64,000 nucleotides of DNA from Nocardioides xinjiangensis (GTDB taxonomy: Bacteria > Actinomycetota > Actinomycetes > Propionibacteriales > Nocardioidaceae), in NCBI RefSeq assembly GCF_017916455.1, contig NZ_JAFMSY010000001.1, positions 851,977-915,976 of the forward strand, given 5' to 3'. The notes below the pieces were generated by a model. It did no database searches. It had not been told where the DNA came from and worked only from the letters and a program-made list of their open reading frames with translations. The translations under genes were made by a program, and so were the position numbers. How positions within the stretch are numbered: position 1 is the first letter of the stretch; each line of letters starts with the position of its first letter. This document shows, one piece after another, positions 55,751 to 64,000 of the stretch.

Positions 55751-56818
55751 TCAGCGGGCGGTGTCGGTCTGGGTGACCTTGTTGAGCCCGCGGGGGTTGT
55801 CGGGGTCGAGGGCCAGGCGTCGGGCCATCTGCTCGATCATCATCTGCGACGGGACGATGGACGCAAGCGGCTCGACCGTCTCGGGCAGGTCGGGACCGGC
55901 GATGTGGAGGTCGCACAGGCCGGCGAACGTCGTCGTGCCGCCGATGCCCAGCACCCGCGCCCCGCGGCCCTGCAGGTCGCGGACGAGGTCGGCCATCGGC
56001 TCGGCGAGAGGGCCGTGCGCGGAGCCGACGAGCACCGCGAGCAGGCCCTCGCTCACGACCGAGATCGGACCGTGGCGCAGGTCGGCGTAGGAGTATCCGC
56101 GCACCGGGCGCAGGCACGTCTCCTCCATCTTCAGCGCGGTCTCCAGCGCGGTGCCGAGCAGGAGGCCGCGCCCGGACACGACGACCCGGTCGGCCCCGGC
56201 GAGCGCCTCGGCGGCGGCGGAGACGTCGGCGTCGAGGAGGCCGGCGACGGCGTCCGGCACCCGCTCGAGGTCCCGCGCCAGCGACGGTCGCGCTCCCAGC
56301 GCGTCCGCGAGGACGGCGAGCGCCACGAGCTGGGCCAGGTAGGTCTTGGTCGCCGGCACGGCGACCTCCGGACCGGCCTGCGTGACCAGGGCGACGTCCG
56401 CGGCCTCGGCGAGCGGCGAGCCCGCCACGTTGGTCACCGCGACCGTGGCGGCGCCGCACTCCCGCGCCCACTCCTGGGTCTCCACGATCTCCGCGGTGGC
56501 CCCCGACTGGGACACCGACACGACCACCGTGTCGGACAGGTCGAGCCGCGCGCGGTAGTGGGTGGCGACGCTCGGCGCGGCGAGCGCGGCGGGGACACCG
56601 GCCGCGACCTCGAGCAGGTAGCGGCCGTAGATCGCGGCGTTGTCGCTCGACCCCCGCGCGACCAGCAGCACGCGGCGCCGCCCCCCGGCGAGCTCGCGCA
56701 GGCGCGGCTGCTCGGGCACGAGGTGCTCGATCGTGCGCCGCGCCGCGGCCGGCTGCTCGGCGATCTCCGACGCCATCCGGGTGGGGCTGCCGGCGGCGGT
56801 GCGGTCCGGGTCGGTCAT
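55751..56818 (-). CDS. SIS-domain glucosamine-6-phosphate deaminase (NagB-II type)
   Basis: This 355-residue protein has two SIS domains like the isomerase half of GlmS: VLLVARGSSDNAAIYGRYLL, VSVSQSGATAEIVETQEWAR, VVSGRGLLLGTALETALKM and YADLRHGPISVVSEGL, ending DPDNPRGLNKVTQTDTAR. It lacks the glutaminase domain. Next to nagA and a GlcNAc PTS it most likely converts glucosamine-6-P to fructose-6-P and ammonia. AAGGA precedes ATG 56818. It is first in the four-gene minus-strand operon. Confidence 0.87.
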   Translation of the reverse strand: MTDPDRTAAGSPTRMASEIAEQPAAARRTIEHLVPEQPRLRELAGGRRRVLLVARGSSDNAAIYGRYLLEVAAGVPAALAAPSVATHYRARLDLSDTVVVSVSQSGATAEIVETQEWARECGAATVAVTNVAGSPLAEAADVALVTQAGPEVAVPATKTYLAQLVALAVLADALGARPSLARDLERVPDAVAGLLDADVSAAAEALAGADRVVVSGRGLLLGTALETALKMEETCLRPVRGYSYADLRHGPISVVSEGLLAVLVGSAHGPLAEPMADLVRDLQGRGARVLGIGGTTTFAGLCDLHIAGPDLPETVEPLASIVPSQMMIEQMARRLALDPDNPRGLNKVTQTDTAR

Positions 56819-56864
56819 GAGGTCGTCCTTGACAAGGTCGAGGGGCGGGAGCCATGCTCCCCAC

Positions 56865-56886
56865 TGGTACGTACCAGACCGTACCA
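56865..56886. promoter_or_regulatory. DasR/NagR-like operator (dre) in the divergent nag promoter
   Basis: TGGTACGTACCA (56865-56876) is a perfect 12-bp palindrome with flanks ACTGG and CCAGA as in the known dre consensus TGGTCTAGACCA. An extra half-site GTACCA follows at 56881-56886. It lies between the SIS gene and the GntR gene, so it can control both arms of the nag locus. Confidence 0.8.
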
Positions 56887-56915
56887 ATGGATCCCGCAGA
56901 CGTCGAGAGGACGAC

Positions 56916-57682
56916 ATGGCCCGCCGGATCGACGACGGCCCTCGGCCCAAGCACGCGCAGCTGAGCGACGCGCTGGCCGAGCTCGCGACCCACGAGCTCG
57001 GACCCGACACGGCCATCCCGTCCGAGCGCGAGCTGATGACGACGTACGACGTCTCCCGGGCGACCGTCCGCAAGGCCATCGACAGCCTCGTCGCCGGAGG
57101 CCTCCTGCACCGCATCCAGGGGAAGGGCACCTTCGTCGCCCGGCCGCGGGTGGAGAGCCGCCTGCACCTGGCGTCGTTCTCCGAGGACATGCGCCGGCGC
57201 GGGCTGACCCCGTCGACCCGGCTGATGCTGGTCGACGAGGAGCGGCCGCCGGCCGAGGTCGTGCGCGCCCTCCACCTCGGCGCGCGCGGCACCGCGTGGC
57301 GCATCGACCGGGTCCGGCTCGCCGACGGGCAGCCGATGGCGATCGAGCAGGGGTGGTATCCGCGCGCACTGCTCCCCGACCTCGACACCGAGGACCTGAC
57401 GGGGTCGCTCTACACGCTGTTCGCGAACCGCTACGGCCTCGCCATCGACGCCGCCGAGCAGACCCTCTGGGGCGAGGCCGCCGAGGGCGCGACGGCGCGA
57501 CGGCTCGAGGCGCCGGTGCACACCCCGCTCCTCGTCTTCCGCCGCGTCTCGAGCGCGGCCGGGCGGCCGGTCGAGTACGTCGTCTCGCGCTACCGCGGCG
57601 ACCGCTACCAGGTCCACATGAACCTCGGCGCCCAGCAGGGCGCCACAGGAAGAACCAGCACGATCGGAAGGAAACGATCCTC

Positions 57683-57686
<4 letters not shown>
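56916..57686 (+). CDS. GntR/HutC-family regulator of the nag locus (DasR/NagR-like)
   Basis: This 256-residue regulator has an N-terminal winged helix (PKHAQLSDALAELATHELGP, IPSERELMTTYDVSRATVRK) and a C-terminal UTRA effector domain (SRLHLASFSEDMRRRGLTPS to PVEYVVSRYRGDRYQ). Such proteins sense GlcN-6-P or GlcNAc-6-P and repress GlcNAc uptake and catabolism. GAGAGGA precedes ATG 56916. Its stop overlaps the EIIC start. Confidence 0.9.
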
Positions 57687-58927
<1,241 letters not shown>

Positions 58928-58928
58928 C

Positions 58929-60059
58929 GTGATCGTCTCGGCAGCACAGGTGGTCACCCCGGCGCGGATCCTCGCGCCGGGGTGGCTGGACCTCCGCGGC
59001 GAGCGGATCGTCGAGGTGGGCGAGGGGGCTCCGCCGCGCACCCCCGACGTCGACCTCGGTGACGTCACCGTCTCCCCCGGCTTCATCGACCTCCACGTCC
59101 ACGGCGGCGGGGGCGCGTCGTTCGACTCGGGGAAGGCCGACGCGGCCGAGGTGGTGGCCGACACCCACCTGCGCCACGGCACCACGTCGATGGCGGCCAG
59201 CCTGGTGACCGACACGCCCGCCCGGATGGCGGCCGCCCTGCGCGAGCTCGCCCCCCTCGTCGACGACGGCCGGCTCGCGGGCATCCACCTCGAGGGGCCG
59301 TGGCTGAGCCCGCAGCGCTCGGGCGCCCACCAGCCCGGCTCCCTGGCCGATCCCGAGCCCGGGGCGATCGAGTCGCTGCTCGCGGCCGGCGACGGCACCG
59401 TGCGGATGGTGACCCTCGCGCCCGAGCTGCCCGGCGGGGTCGACGCCGTACGCCGCCTCGAGGCGGCCGGCGTGGTCGTCGCCGTCGGGCACACCGACGC
59501 GACGTACGCCGAGACCCGCGCGGCCCTCGACGCCGGCGCCCGCCTCGGCACCCACCTCTTCAACGCCATGCGCCCGCTGCACCACCGCGACCCCGGCCCG
59601 GTGGGGGCGCTGCTCGACGCCCCGGTCGACGTCGAGCTGATCGCCGACGGCGTCCACCTGCACCCCGCCGTGCTGCGCACGGTCTTCGCGGCCAAGCCGG
59701 GGCGCTGCATCCTCGTCACCGACGCCATGGCCGCCGCCGGCGCCCCGGACGGCGACTACCGCCTCGGGCCCATGGCGATCGAGGTGCGCGAGGGCGTGGC
59801 CCGGCTCGCGTCCGAGGGCGGCACGGGCGCGATCGCGGGCTCGACGCTCACCATGGACGCGGCCGTGCGCTTCGCCGTCCGCACCGCCGGCCTGCCGCTG
59901 CTGGACGTCGTGCACGCGGCGAGCACGGCCCCGGCCGCCGCCTGGGGCCTGGCCGACGTCGGCGCCCTGGAGGCCGGTCGGCGGGCTGACCTCGTGGTGC
60001 TCGACGACGCGCTCGAGGTCGTCCGCGTGATGCGGGCCGGAGCGTGGGTGCGGCACTAG
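58929..60059 (+). CDS. nagA: N-acetylglucosamine-6-phosphate deacetylase
   Basis: This 376-residue amidohydrolase contains GFIDLHVHGGGGASFDSG (first metal site), HLEGPWLSPQRSGAHQPGSL, VGHTDATYAETRAAL, GTHLFNAMRPLHHRDPG, DGVHLHP and VTDAMAAAGAPDG (catalytic Asp). It deacetylates GlcNAc-6-P to GlcN-6-P. GTG 58929 follows the EIIC stop by 1 nt, so both are cotranscribed. Confidence 0.96.
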   Translation: MIVSAAQVVTPARILAPGWLDLRGERIVEVGEGAPPRTPDVDLGDVTVSPGFIDLHVHGGGGASFDSGKADAAEVVADTHLRHGTTSMAASLVTDTPARMAAALRELAPLVDDGRLAGIHLEGPWLSPQRSGAHQPGSLADPEPGAIESLLAAGDGTVRMVTLAPELPGGVDAVRRLEAAGVVVAVGHTDATYAETRAALDAGARLGTHLFNAMRPLHHRDPGPVGALLDAPVDVELIADGVHLHPAVLRTVFAAKPGRCILVTDAMAAAGAPDGDYRLGPMAIEVREGVARLASEGGTGAIAGSTLTMDAAVRFAVRTAGLPLLDVVHAASTAPAAAWGLADVGALEAGRRADLVVLDDALEVVRVMRAGAWVRH

Positions 60060-60078
60060 CCCGCCGGGCGACCCCGCC

Positions 60079-60312
60079 TCAGTCCTCCAGGTCCTCGCCG
60101 TCGGCCGTCTCGGACCGGCGCCGTTCCTCGGGGTCGTCGTAGCGCACCGCCTCGTCGGGGAAGTCCTCGCCGGTCGGGTGGCCTCCGGCCGGCGATCCCT
60201 CGGCCGGGTCGTACTCGCCGCGCGCGGCCGCCCCCTCGGAGGTGGACGACGGCTCGGCCGCCTCCTGGTCGTCGTCGAGCCTGCCGAGCTGCTCGGAGCC
60301 GTCCTGGGTCAT
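60079..60312 (-). CDS. Small acidic, probably disordered protein
   Basis: This 77-residue protein is very rich in Asp, Glu, Gly and Ser (DGSEQLGRLDDDQEAAEPSS, SPAGGHPTGEDFPDEAVRYD). It has no hydrophobic segment and no Cys. I recognise no family. ATG 60312 has a weak upstream GAGAGGACCGAC ribosome site. Codon use fits its neighbours. Confidence 0.6.
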   Translation of the reverse strand: MTQDGSEQLGRLDDDQEAAEPSSTSEGAAARGEYDPAEGSPAGGHPTGEDFPDEAVRYDDPEERRRSETADGEDLED

Positions 60313-60689
60313 GTCGGTCCTCTCGGGTCGTCGGATGCCCGACCGGTTACCCGCGGGAGCGGCCTGCATGCGCCCGGGCGCCGGTCGTCGCGCCGCGCGG
60401 GTGCCGGCGTGCACTCTGGCTACCGCCGTCGTGGTGTCCCTGAGCGGCTGATCGCTCACCGGGCCGCTCCCCGCCCGCGGGCGGCGACAGCGCGCGCCCG
60501 TCGAGACGGTGTGGCGTCCGATGTGTCGTCCGGCTGTCGTCCCACAGCCATGGCCACGGCGCCGAAGCGACTCCCCCGCGGGCTTGTACCTCGAAGCTGA
60601 GGGCCTCGGACGCCGACGGCGCCCGAACCGCGACCGGGCTGCGCTCGACCGGGCGTGCCGGTGGCCCGATCACCGGGTGGGTGTCGGGC
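60313..60689. other. Intergenic stretch, nothing recognised
   Basis: These 377 bp separate the small acidic gene from the DUF222/HNH gene. Short open frames exist on the plus strand, but none has a start signal or recognisable sequence. Confidence 0.5.
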
Positions 60690-62270
60690 TCAGGGGGGCG
60701 GTTGGGGTCGTCGGTGGGGTGGGTCGGTGGTGACGGTGCGTCCGGACGGCAGGGTCCAGTGGTAGGAGCCGTCGGGTTGGCGGTGGTAGGTGAAGTCGGC
60801 GAAGGTCTTGGCGCGGTGGTGGCGCCGGCACAGCGGCGCGAGGTTGTCGGGGCGGGTCTGGCCCGGTGGTCCGCCGTCGTCGAGGGGGACGTAGACGGTG
60901 ATGTGGTCGAGGTCGCAGCTCTGCGACGGGCGGCCGCAGTGGGGGTAGACGCAGGTGTCGTCGCGCAGCCGGACCGCTTCGGCCATGCGTGGGGGCGGGT
61001 CGTGGCGGTCCACCGCGGGGACGGTGGTGGTGTGCGGGTCGAGGTCCAGCACCGGGGTCACGGTCACGTTCGCGGCGGTGAGCAGCCACGACCGCAGCCG
61101 GCCCAGGAGCATCGGGCCGAGCCGGTCACAGCGCGCCACACCACGGCTCCCCATCGCCATGCCCATGCCCCTGCCCGGGTGGTCGAGGAGGTCGCGGTCG
61201 GTGACGTGCACGACCAGCCGCACCTCACCACCCTCACCACCTTCACTGTCTTCACTGTCTCCGTCGCCGCTGCCGGTGCTGGTGGTGGGGCGTCGGAACG
61301 GGGTGGCGGGTTCGTAGGCGACGTCCTCGGCGACGCAGACCCTGGGATCGTCCATGGAGAGCGGCGGACCATCTGTCTGCGTGACCGGGGCACCTGTCTC
61401 CGCGGCCCCGGTTGCCGGTCCGATGTCGCGTACCGCGACCGCGGCCACGCTCAGGAGGTCCAGCGCCTTCTGCGGGTCGGCGAGGACCCCGACCGCGTGC
61501 GCGCGGCGCACCCCGAGCTCGCCGGGGTGGCCCAGGCAGCGCATCGTGGCGGCCATCGTGGTCACGGTGTGGTCGAACGCGACCGCGTCGGCGGTGTCGA
61601 GCGTCATGAACACCGCGCTCGTGCCAGGGGCGCCGTCGTCGTGGTGCACCTCGACGCGCCGCGCCGCCAACGCGTGGTCGTGGTCGGCGACCGCCCGGTC
61701 CGGGTCGGCGTACAACCGCGCCTCGTGGACCAGCACCGCGATGCGGTGCGGGTTCAACCGCCGCGGCTGCCACACCAGCAGCCGGTCCGCATACCCCGCC
61801 GCCACCACGTCCAGGTCGCGGGAGACCCGCGCCGCCTCCCGCGCCAGCCGCACCGGCACCCCCAGCCCACGCGTCAGCGCCCACAGCCGCGGCAGCCGGT
61901 GGGCCAGGTCGAGCACGTCACCCACCAGCGCCAACGCCGCCTCGTGCGACACCCCCAGCACCGCCGCCAGCTCGATCACCGCGAACTCCGCCACCCGCGG
62001 CGTCCCCGCACCTGCGACCGGCAGCGCCCGCTCCCCGAACAACGCCGCAGCGCTCCCCACCGCCGCCACACCGGCCACGGTGTCCGAGCGCCACCCCGCC
62101 ACCAGGTCGTCATCGGTGCCGGCCGGCACCACGTGGGCGTGCGCCCACGCCAACGCCGCCTCCACCACCTCCACGTCGGCCCGCCGCCGCGCCTCCACCG
62201 CCGCCACCGCACGATCCAGCACCGCACGGCTCGAGGGCCGATCAACAGCAGCCGCGGCAGTGGTGGACAT
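60690..62270 (-). CDS. DUF222 / HNH endonuclease-domain protein (13E12 repeat type)
   Basis: This 526-residue protein has an N-terminal DUF222 helical region (about 40-330, with AARVSRDLDVVAAGYADRLL and DTADAVAFDHTVTTMAATMR) and a C-terminal HNH nuclease domain: CVYPHCGRPSQSCDLDHITV, DNLAPLCRRHHRAKTF, with two zinc-type Cys pairs and the DH and HH metal residues. This family is multi-copy in many actinobacteria and linked to 13E12-type repeats. GAGACT lies 6 nt before ATG 62270. Function is uncertain; a mobile or defence role is inference. Confidence 0.9.
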   Translation of the reverse strand: MSTTAAAAVDRPSSRAVLDRAVAAVEARRRADVEVVEAALAWAHAHVVPAGTDDDLVAGWRSDTVAGVAAVGSAAALFGERALPVAGAGTPRVAEFAVIELAAVLGVSHEAALALVGDVLDLAHRLPRLWALTRGLGVPVRLAREAARVSRDLDVVAAGYADRLLVWQPRRLNPHRIAVLVHEARLYADPDRAVADHDHALAARRVEVHHDDGAPGTSAVFMTLDTADAVAFDHTVTTMAATMRCLGHPGELGVRRAHAVGVLADPQKALDLLSVAAVAVRDIGPATGAAETGAPVTQTDGPPLSMDDPRVCVAEDVAYEPATPFRRPTTSTGSGDGDSEDSEGGEGGEVRLVVHVTDRDLLDHPGRGMGMAMGSRGVARCDRLGPMLLGRLRSWLLTAANVTVTPVLDLDPHTTTVPAVDRHDPPPRMAEAVRLRDDTCVYPHCGRPSQSCDLDHITVYVPLDDGGPPGQTRPDNLAPLCRRHHRAKTFADFTYHRQPDGSYHWTLPSGRTVTTDPPHRRPQPPP

Positions 62271-62391
62271 GCGTCCAGTCTCCCAGACCCCACCGACGTC
62301 CTGACCTGCCCGAACACATCTGCGGAGAACTCTTTTCGAACACGCCGCCGAGTCGCCGGAGCAAGCGAACGCCGGACCTCGGACACCGCCC

Positions 62392-62397
62392 TAGGCT
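62392..62397 (+). promoter_or_regulatory. -10 box of methyltransferase gene (leaderless)
   Basis: TAGGCT ends 6 nt before ATG 62404. Confidence 0.6.
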
Positions 62398-62403
62398 GGG
62401 CGC

Positions 62404-63027
62404 ATGGACGCACGCGCATGGGACGAGCGGTACGCCGCGAGCGACCTGGTGTGGTCGCGCGAGCCCAACCAGCTCGTGGCCGCCGAGCTCGCGGACCTCG
62501 CACCCGGCACGGCGGTCGACCTGGGGGCCGGAGAGGGTCGCAACGCGATCTGGCTGGCGAGCCGCGGCTGGTCCGCCACAGCCGTCGACTTCAGCCAGGT
62601 CGCCCTCGACAAGGGCGCCCGGCTCGCGGCCGACCTCGGGCCGGCGGCGCCGGACGTCACGTGGGTCTGTGCCGACGCGACGACCTGGCGCCCGTCCGCG
62701 CCCGTGGACCTGGTGGTGGTCGCGTACCTGCAGCTGCCGGCGGACGAGCGGCGCCGGGCTGTCCGGGGCGCGGTCGAGAGCCTGCGCATCGGCGGGACGC
62801 TGCTGCTCGTGGCGCACGACGCGACGAACCTCACGGAGGGCACCGGTGGCCCCCGGGACCCGGCCGTGCTGATGACGGCCGAGGACGTCGTGGCCGACCT
62901 GGCCGGCCTCGACGTCGAGGTGGTGCGCGCCGAGCGCGTCGCCCGTCAGGTCACCGCGGACGACGGCCACGGCGGAGAGGTGCGTCGTACGGCCTGGGAC
63001 TGCGTGGTCCGGGTGGTCAGGCGCTGA
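62404..63027 (+). CDS. Class I SAM-dependent methyltransferase (TehB/thiopurine-type fold)
   Basis: This 207-residue enzyme has motif I AVDLGAGEGRNAIWLASRGW, motif II SATAVDFSQVALDKG, and DLVVVAYLQLPADERR as post II. The N-terminal WDERYAASDLVWSREPNQ is shared by small actinobacterial methyltransferases related to tellurite-resistance TehB. Substrate unknown. A long hairpin follows. Confidence 0.88.
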   Translation: MDARAWDERYAASDLVWSREPNQLVAAELADLAPGTAVDLGAGEGRNAIWLASRGWSATAVDFSQVALDKGARLAADLGPAAPDVTWVCADATTWRPSAPVDLVVVAYLQLPADERRRAVRGAVESLRIGGTLLLVAHDATNLTEGTGGPRDPAVLMTAEDVVADLAGLDVEVVRAERVARQVTADDGHGGEVRRTAWDCVVRVVRR

Positions 63028-63054
63028 CCGCAGCAGGTCAGCGCCCGACCACCC
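63011..63054. terminator. Bidirectional hairpin between methyltransferase and DUF1080 genes
   Basis: GGCGCTGACC (63020-63029) pairs with GGTCAGCGCC (63036-63045) around GCAGCA; GGGTGGTC and GACCACCC extend the stem to 18 bp with one A-C mismatch. It overlaps the methyltransferase 3' end and lies 7 nt from the DUF1080 stop, serving both convergent genes. Confidence 0.82.
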
Positions 63055-63060
63055 GGAGGT

Positions 63061-64000
63061 TCAGCGGGTCAGCCGCACACTCACCCGCTGGGTGCCGCCG
63101 TCCTCGAACCGGACGACGAGCACGGCCTTGACGGTCGCCTTCTTGCCCAGCAGGGCACGAGCCCGCTTGGTGAGCTTGAGGGTGACCTTGTCCTTCTCGA
63201 GCGAGTCGAGGTCGAACGTCCCGGCGCCGAGGCGCTTGCCGTCCTTCCCACGCGTGCGGAGGACCGCCTTGCCCTCGCACCCGACCGCTCCGCAGCGGAC
63301 CGTGAGCTTGGCCTTGCGACGGCTGGGCGTCGCGTCGGCCTTCTCGCCCTTGACCTTCACCGACGGCGCGTCGGCCGGCGGGTTGGTCGGCGGGGTCGGG
63401 ACCGGCGCGGGGGTCACGACCTTGACCTGGGCGGTGCCCTGGCCCGGGTCGTGCGCCACGTCTCCGGCGTACTTCGCGACCAGCTCGACGGTCCGTCCGG
63501 CAGCGAACGGGCCGACCTCGAAGGTCGCCTTGCCGTCCTTCAGCGTCGCGGCGGGCAGGTCGGTGCCGTCGACGGACAGCACCACCTCACCGGTCGGCGT
63601 CTCCTGTGCCGCAGACGTCACGGCGACCTCGACCTGCGCCTTCTTGCCCGTCTGGAGCTGCTCGGGCGCCGTGACGGTCACCGTCGCCGGCACGTTCTCC
63701 GGGTCGGCGAGCTCCTTGACCTGGACGTCGCGGTAGAAGACGGTCTCGCCGCCACCGTGGTTCTGCAGACCGATGTAGGACGGCCACTTCAACCGGTTCT
63801 CGTCGGTGCTGGTGAAGTCGTTCACCAGGACGTCGTTGAGGTAGATCCGGATCCGCTTGCCCTCCACCTTGATCTCGTAGTGGTTCCACTGGCCCACCGG
63901 CTTGAGCGCGGCGTCGCGCGCGGTCAGGTCGGCCGACTGGAAGTTGTAGATCGCGCCGGTCGTGCTGTCCGGGTCGTCCGTGGCGTCGATTTGGATCTCG
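63061..64000 (-). CDS. Secreted DUF1080 (3-keto-disaccharide hydrolase) protein, 5' part outside window
   Basis: The frame is open from the right edge to the stop at 63061 (313 codons visible). The first visible part is a DUF1080 concanavalin-like fold: EIQIDATDDPDSTTGAIYNF, GQWNHYEIKVEGKRIRIYLN, SYIGLQNHGGGETVFYRDVQ. It is followed by an Ig-like domain (PTGEVVLSVDGTDLPAATL), a Pro-rich linker (PAPVPTPPTNPPADAP), and a C-terminal all-beta module with two Cys (LTVRCGAVGCEGKAVL). DUF1080 proteins hydrolyse 3-keto-glycosides or bind carbohydrates. It probably acts outside the cell. Confidence 0.85.
   Translation of the reverse strand, partial: EIQIDATDDPDSTTGAIYNFQSADLTARDAALKPVGQWNHYEIKVEGKRIRIYLNDVLVNDFTSTDENRLKWPSYIGLQNHGGGETVFYRDVQVKELADPENVPATVTVTAPEQLQTGKKAQVEVAVTSAAQETPTGEVVLSVDGTDLPAATLKDGKATFEVGPFAAGRTVELVAKYAGDVAHDPGQGTAQVKVVTPAPVPTPPTNPPADAPSVKVKGEKADATPSRRKAKLTVRCGAVGCEGKAVLRTRGKDGKRLGAGTFDLDSLEKDKVTLKLTKRARALLGKKATVKAVLVVRFEDGGTQRVSVRLTR

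Noticed and set aside
60242..60600. Small plus-strand reading frames between the acidic gene and the DUF222/HNH gene
   Set aside because: They have no start signals and Arg/Ala-rich composition typical of chance frames in high-GC DNA.

Overview
The window is one high-GC, gene-dense chromosomal segment of an actinobacterium. The exported-protein style, the DUF222/HNH (13E12-type) gene, GTG starts, TANNNT -10 boxes directly in front of start codons, and the gene set (ychF, ispH, xseA/xseB, a DUF4245 protein, glpX, two fumarases, PIN-PhoH, short cis-prenyltransferase, hemolysin III) all point to the Nocardioidaceae, most likely Nocardioides or a close relative. This placement is an inference. 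No rRNA, tRNA, CRISPR array or complete insertion sequence was found.

Layout. 1-4.7 kb: a very large exported GH106-like glycoside hydrolase (cut by the left edge), divergent from a TetR regulator with a palindromic operator between them. 5-10 kb: ychF, then two paralogous secreted metzincin proteases flanking a two-gene bPH2 membrane operon. 10-18.3 kb: xthA, an MFS transporter divergent from a GlxA-type regulator, rmuC, a small membrane protein, ispH-yciO, xseA-xseB. 18.3-18.8 kb: a tandem array of seven ~72-bp hairpin repeats. 18.8-25.9 kb: DUF4245 lipoprotein-like gene, a MerR-TOBE regulator with modABC, glpX, an alpha/beta hydrolase whose 3' end and palindromic trailer are duplicated, and galK. 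26-31.6 kb: a carbohydrate ABC importer (lipoprotein, two permeases, ATPase) facing a second MsmK-type ATPase. 31.7-36.6 kb: DUF1707 protein, a CapA-M15 fusion lipoprotein, a flavin monooxygenase, a PEP-mutase-family enzyme, a PLDc_N membrane protein. 36.6-45.1 kb: class I fumarase, two CarH-like B12-binding MerR regulators with 11-bp direct repeats between them, a spermidine-synthase-like protein, a penicillin-binding lipoprotein, class II fumarase, a GNAT. 45.3-49.1 kb: two exported RTX-like paralogues as an inverted duplication around a YecM-like gene. 49.1-54.3 kb: transglycosylase-like protein, PIN-PhoH, cis-prenyltransferase, hemolysin III homologue, DUF1353 protein. 54.4-60.1 kb: an N-acetylglucosamine uptake and catabolism locus (HAD, PTS EIIA, EIIB, SIS deaminase; divergent GntR, EIIC, nagA) with a DasR-like operator. 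60-64 kb: a small acidic protein, DUF222/HNH gene, methyltransferase, and the 3' end of a secreted DUF1080 protein.

How the parts work together. The nag locus is a complete route: PTS import gives GlcNAc-6-P, NagA deacetylates it, the SIS enzyme is the likely deaminase. modABC forms a molybdate importer with its own regulator in the same operon. The sugar importer at 26-30 kb stands next to galK, without a local regulator gene. Cell-envelope functions (ispH, cis-prenyltransferase, PBP, transglycosylase, CapA-M15) recur through the window.

The most unusual signals are the hairpin repeat array at 18.3 kb, the paired 11-bp repeats beside the tandem CarH-like genes, the 145-bp gene-end duplication carrying a 24-bp perfect palindrome, the inverted RTX-like duplication, a five-codon leader reading frame overlapping the hemolysin III gene, and at least twenty genes whose -10 box ends 6-7 nt before the start codon, implying leaderless mRNAs.
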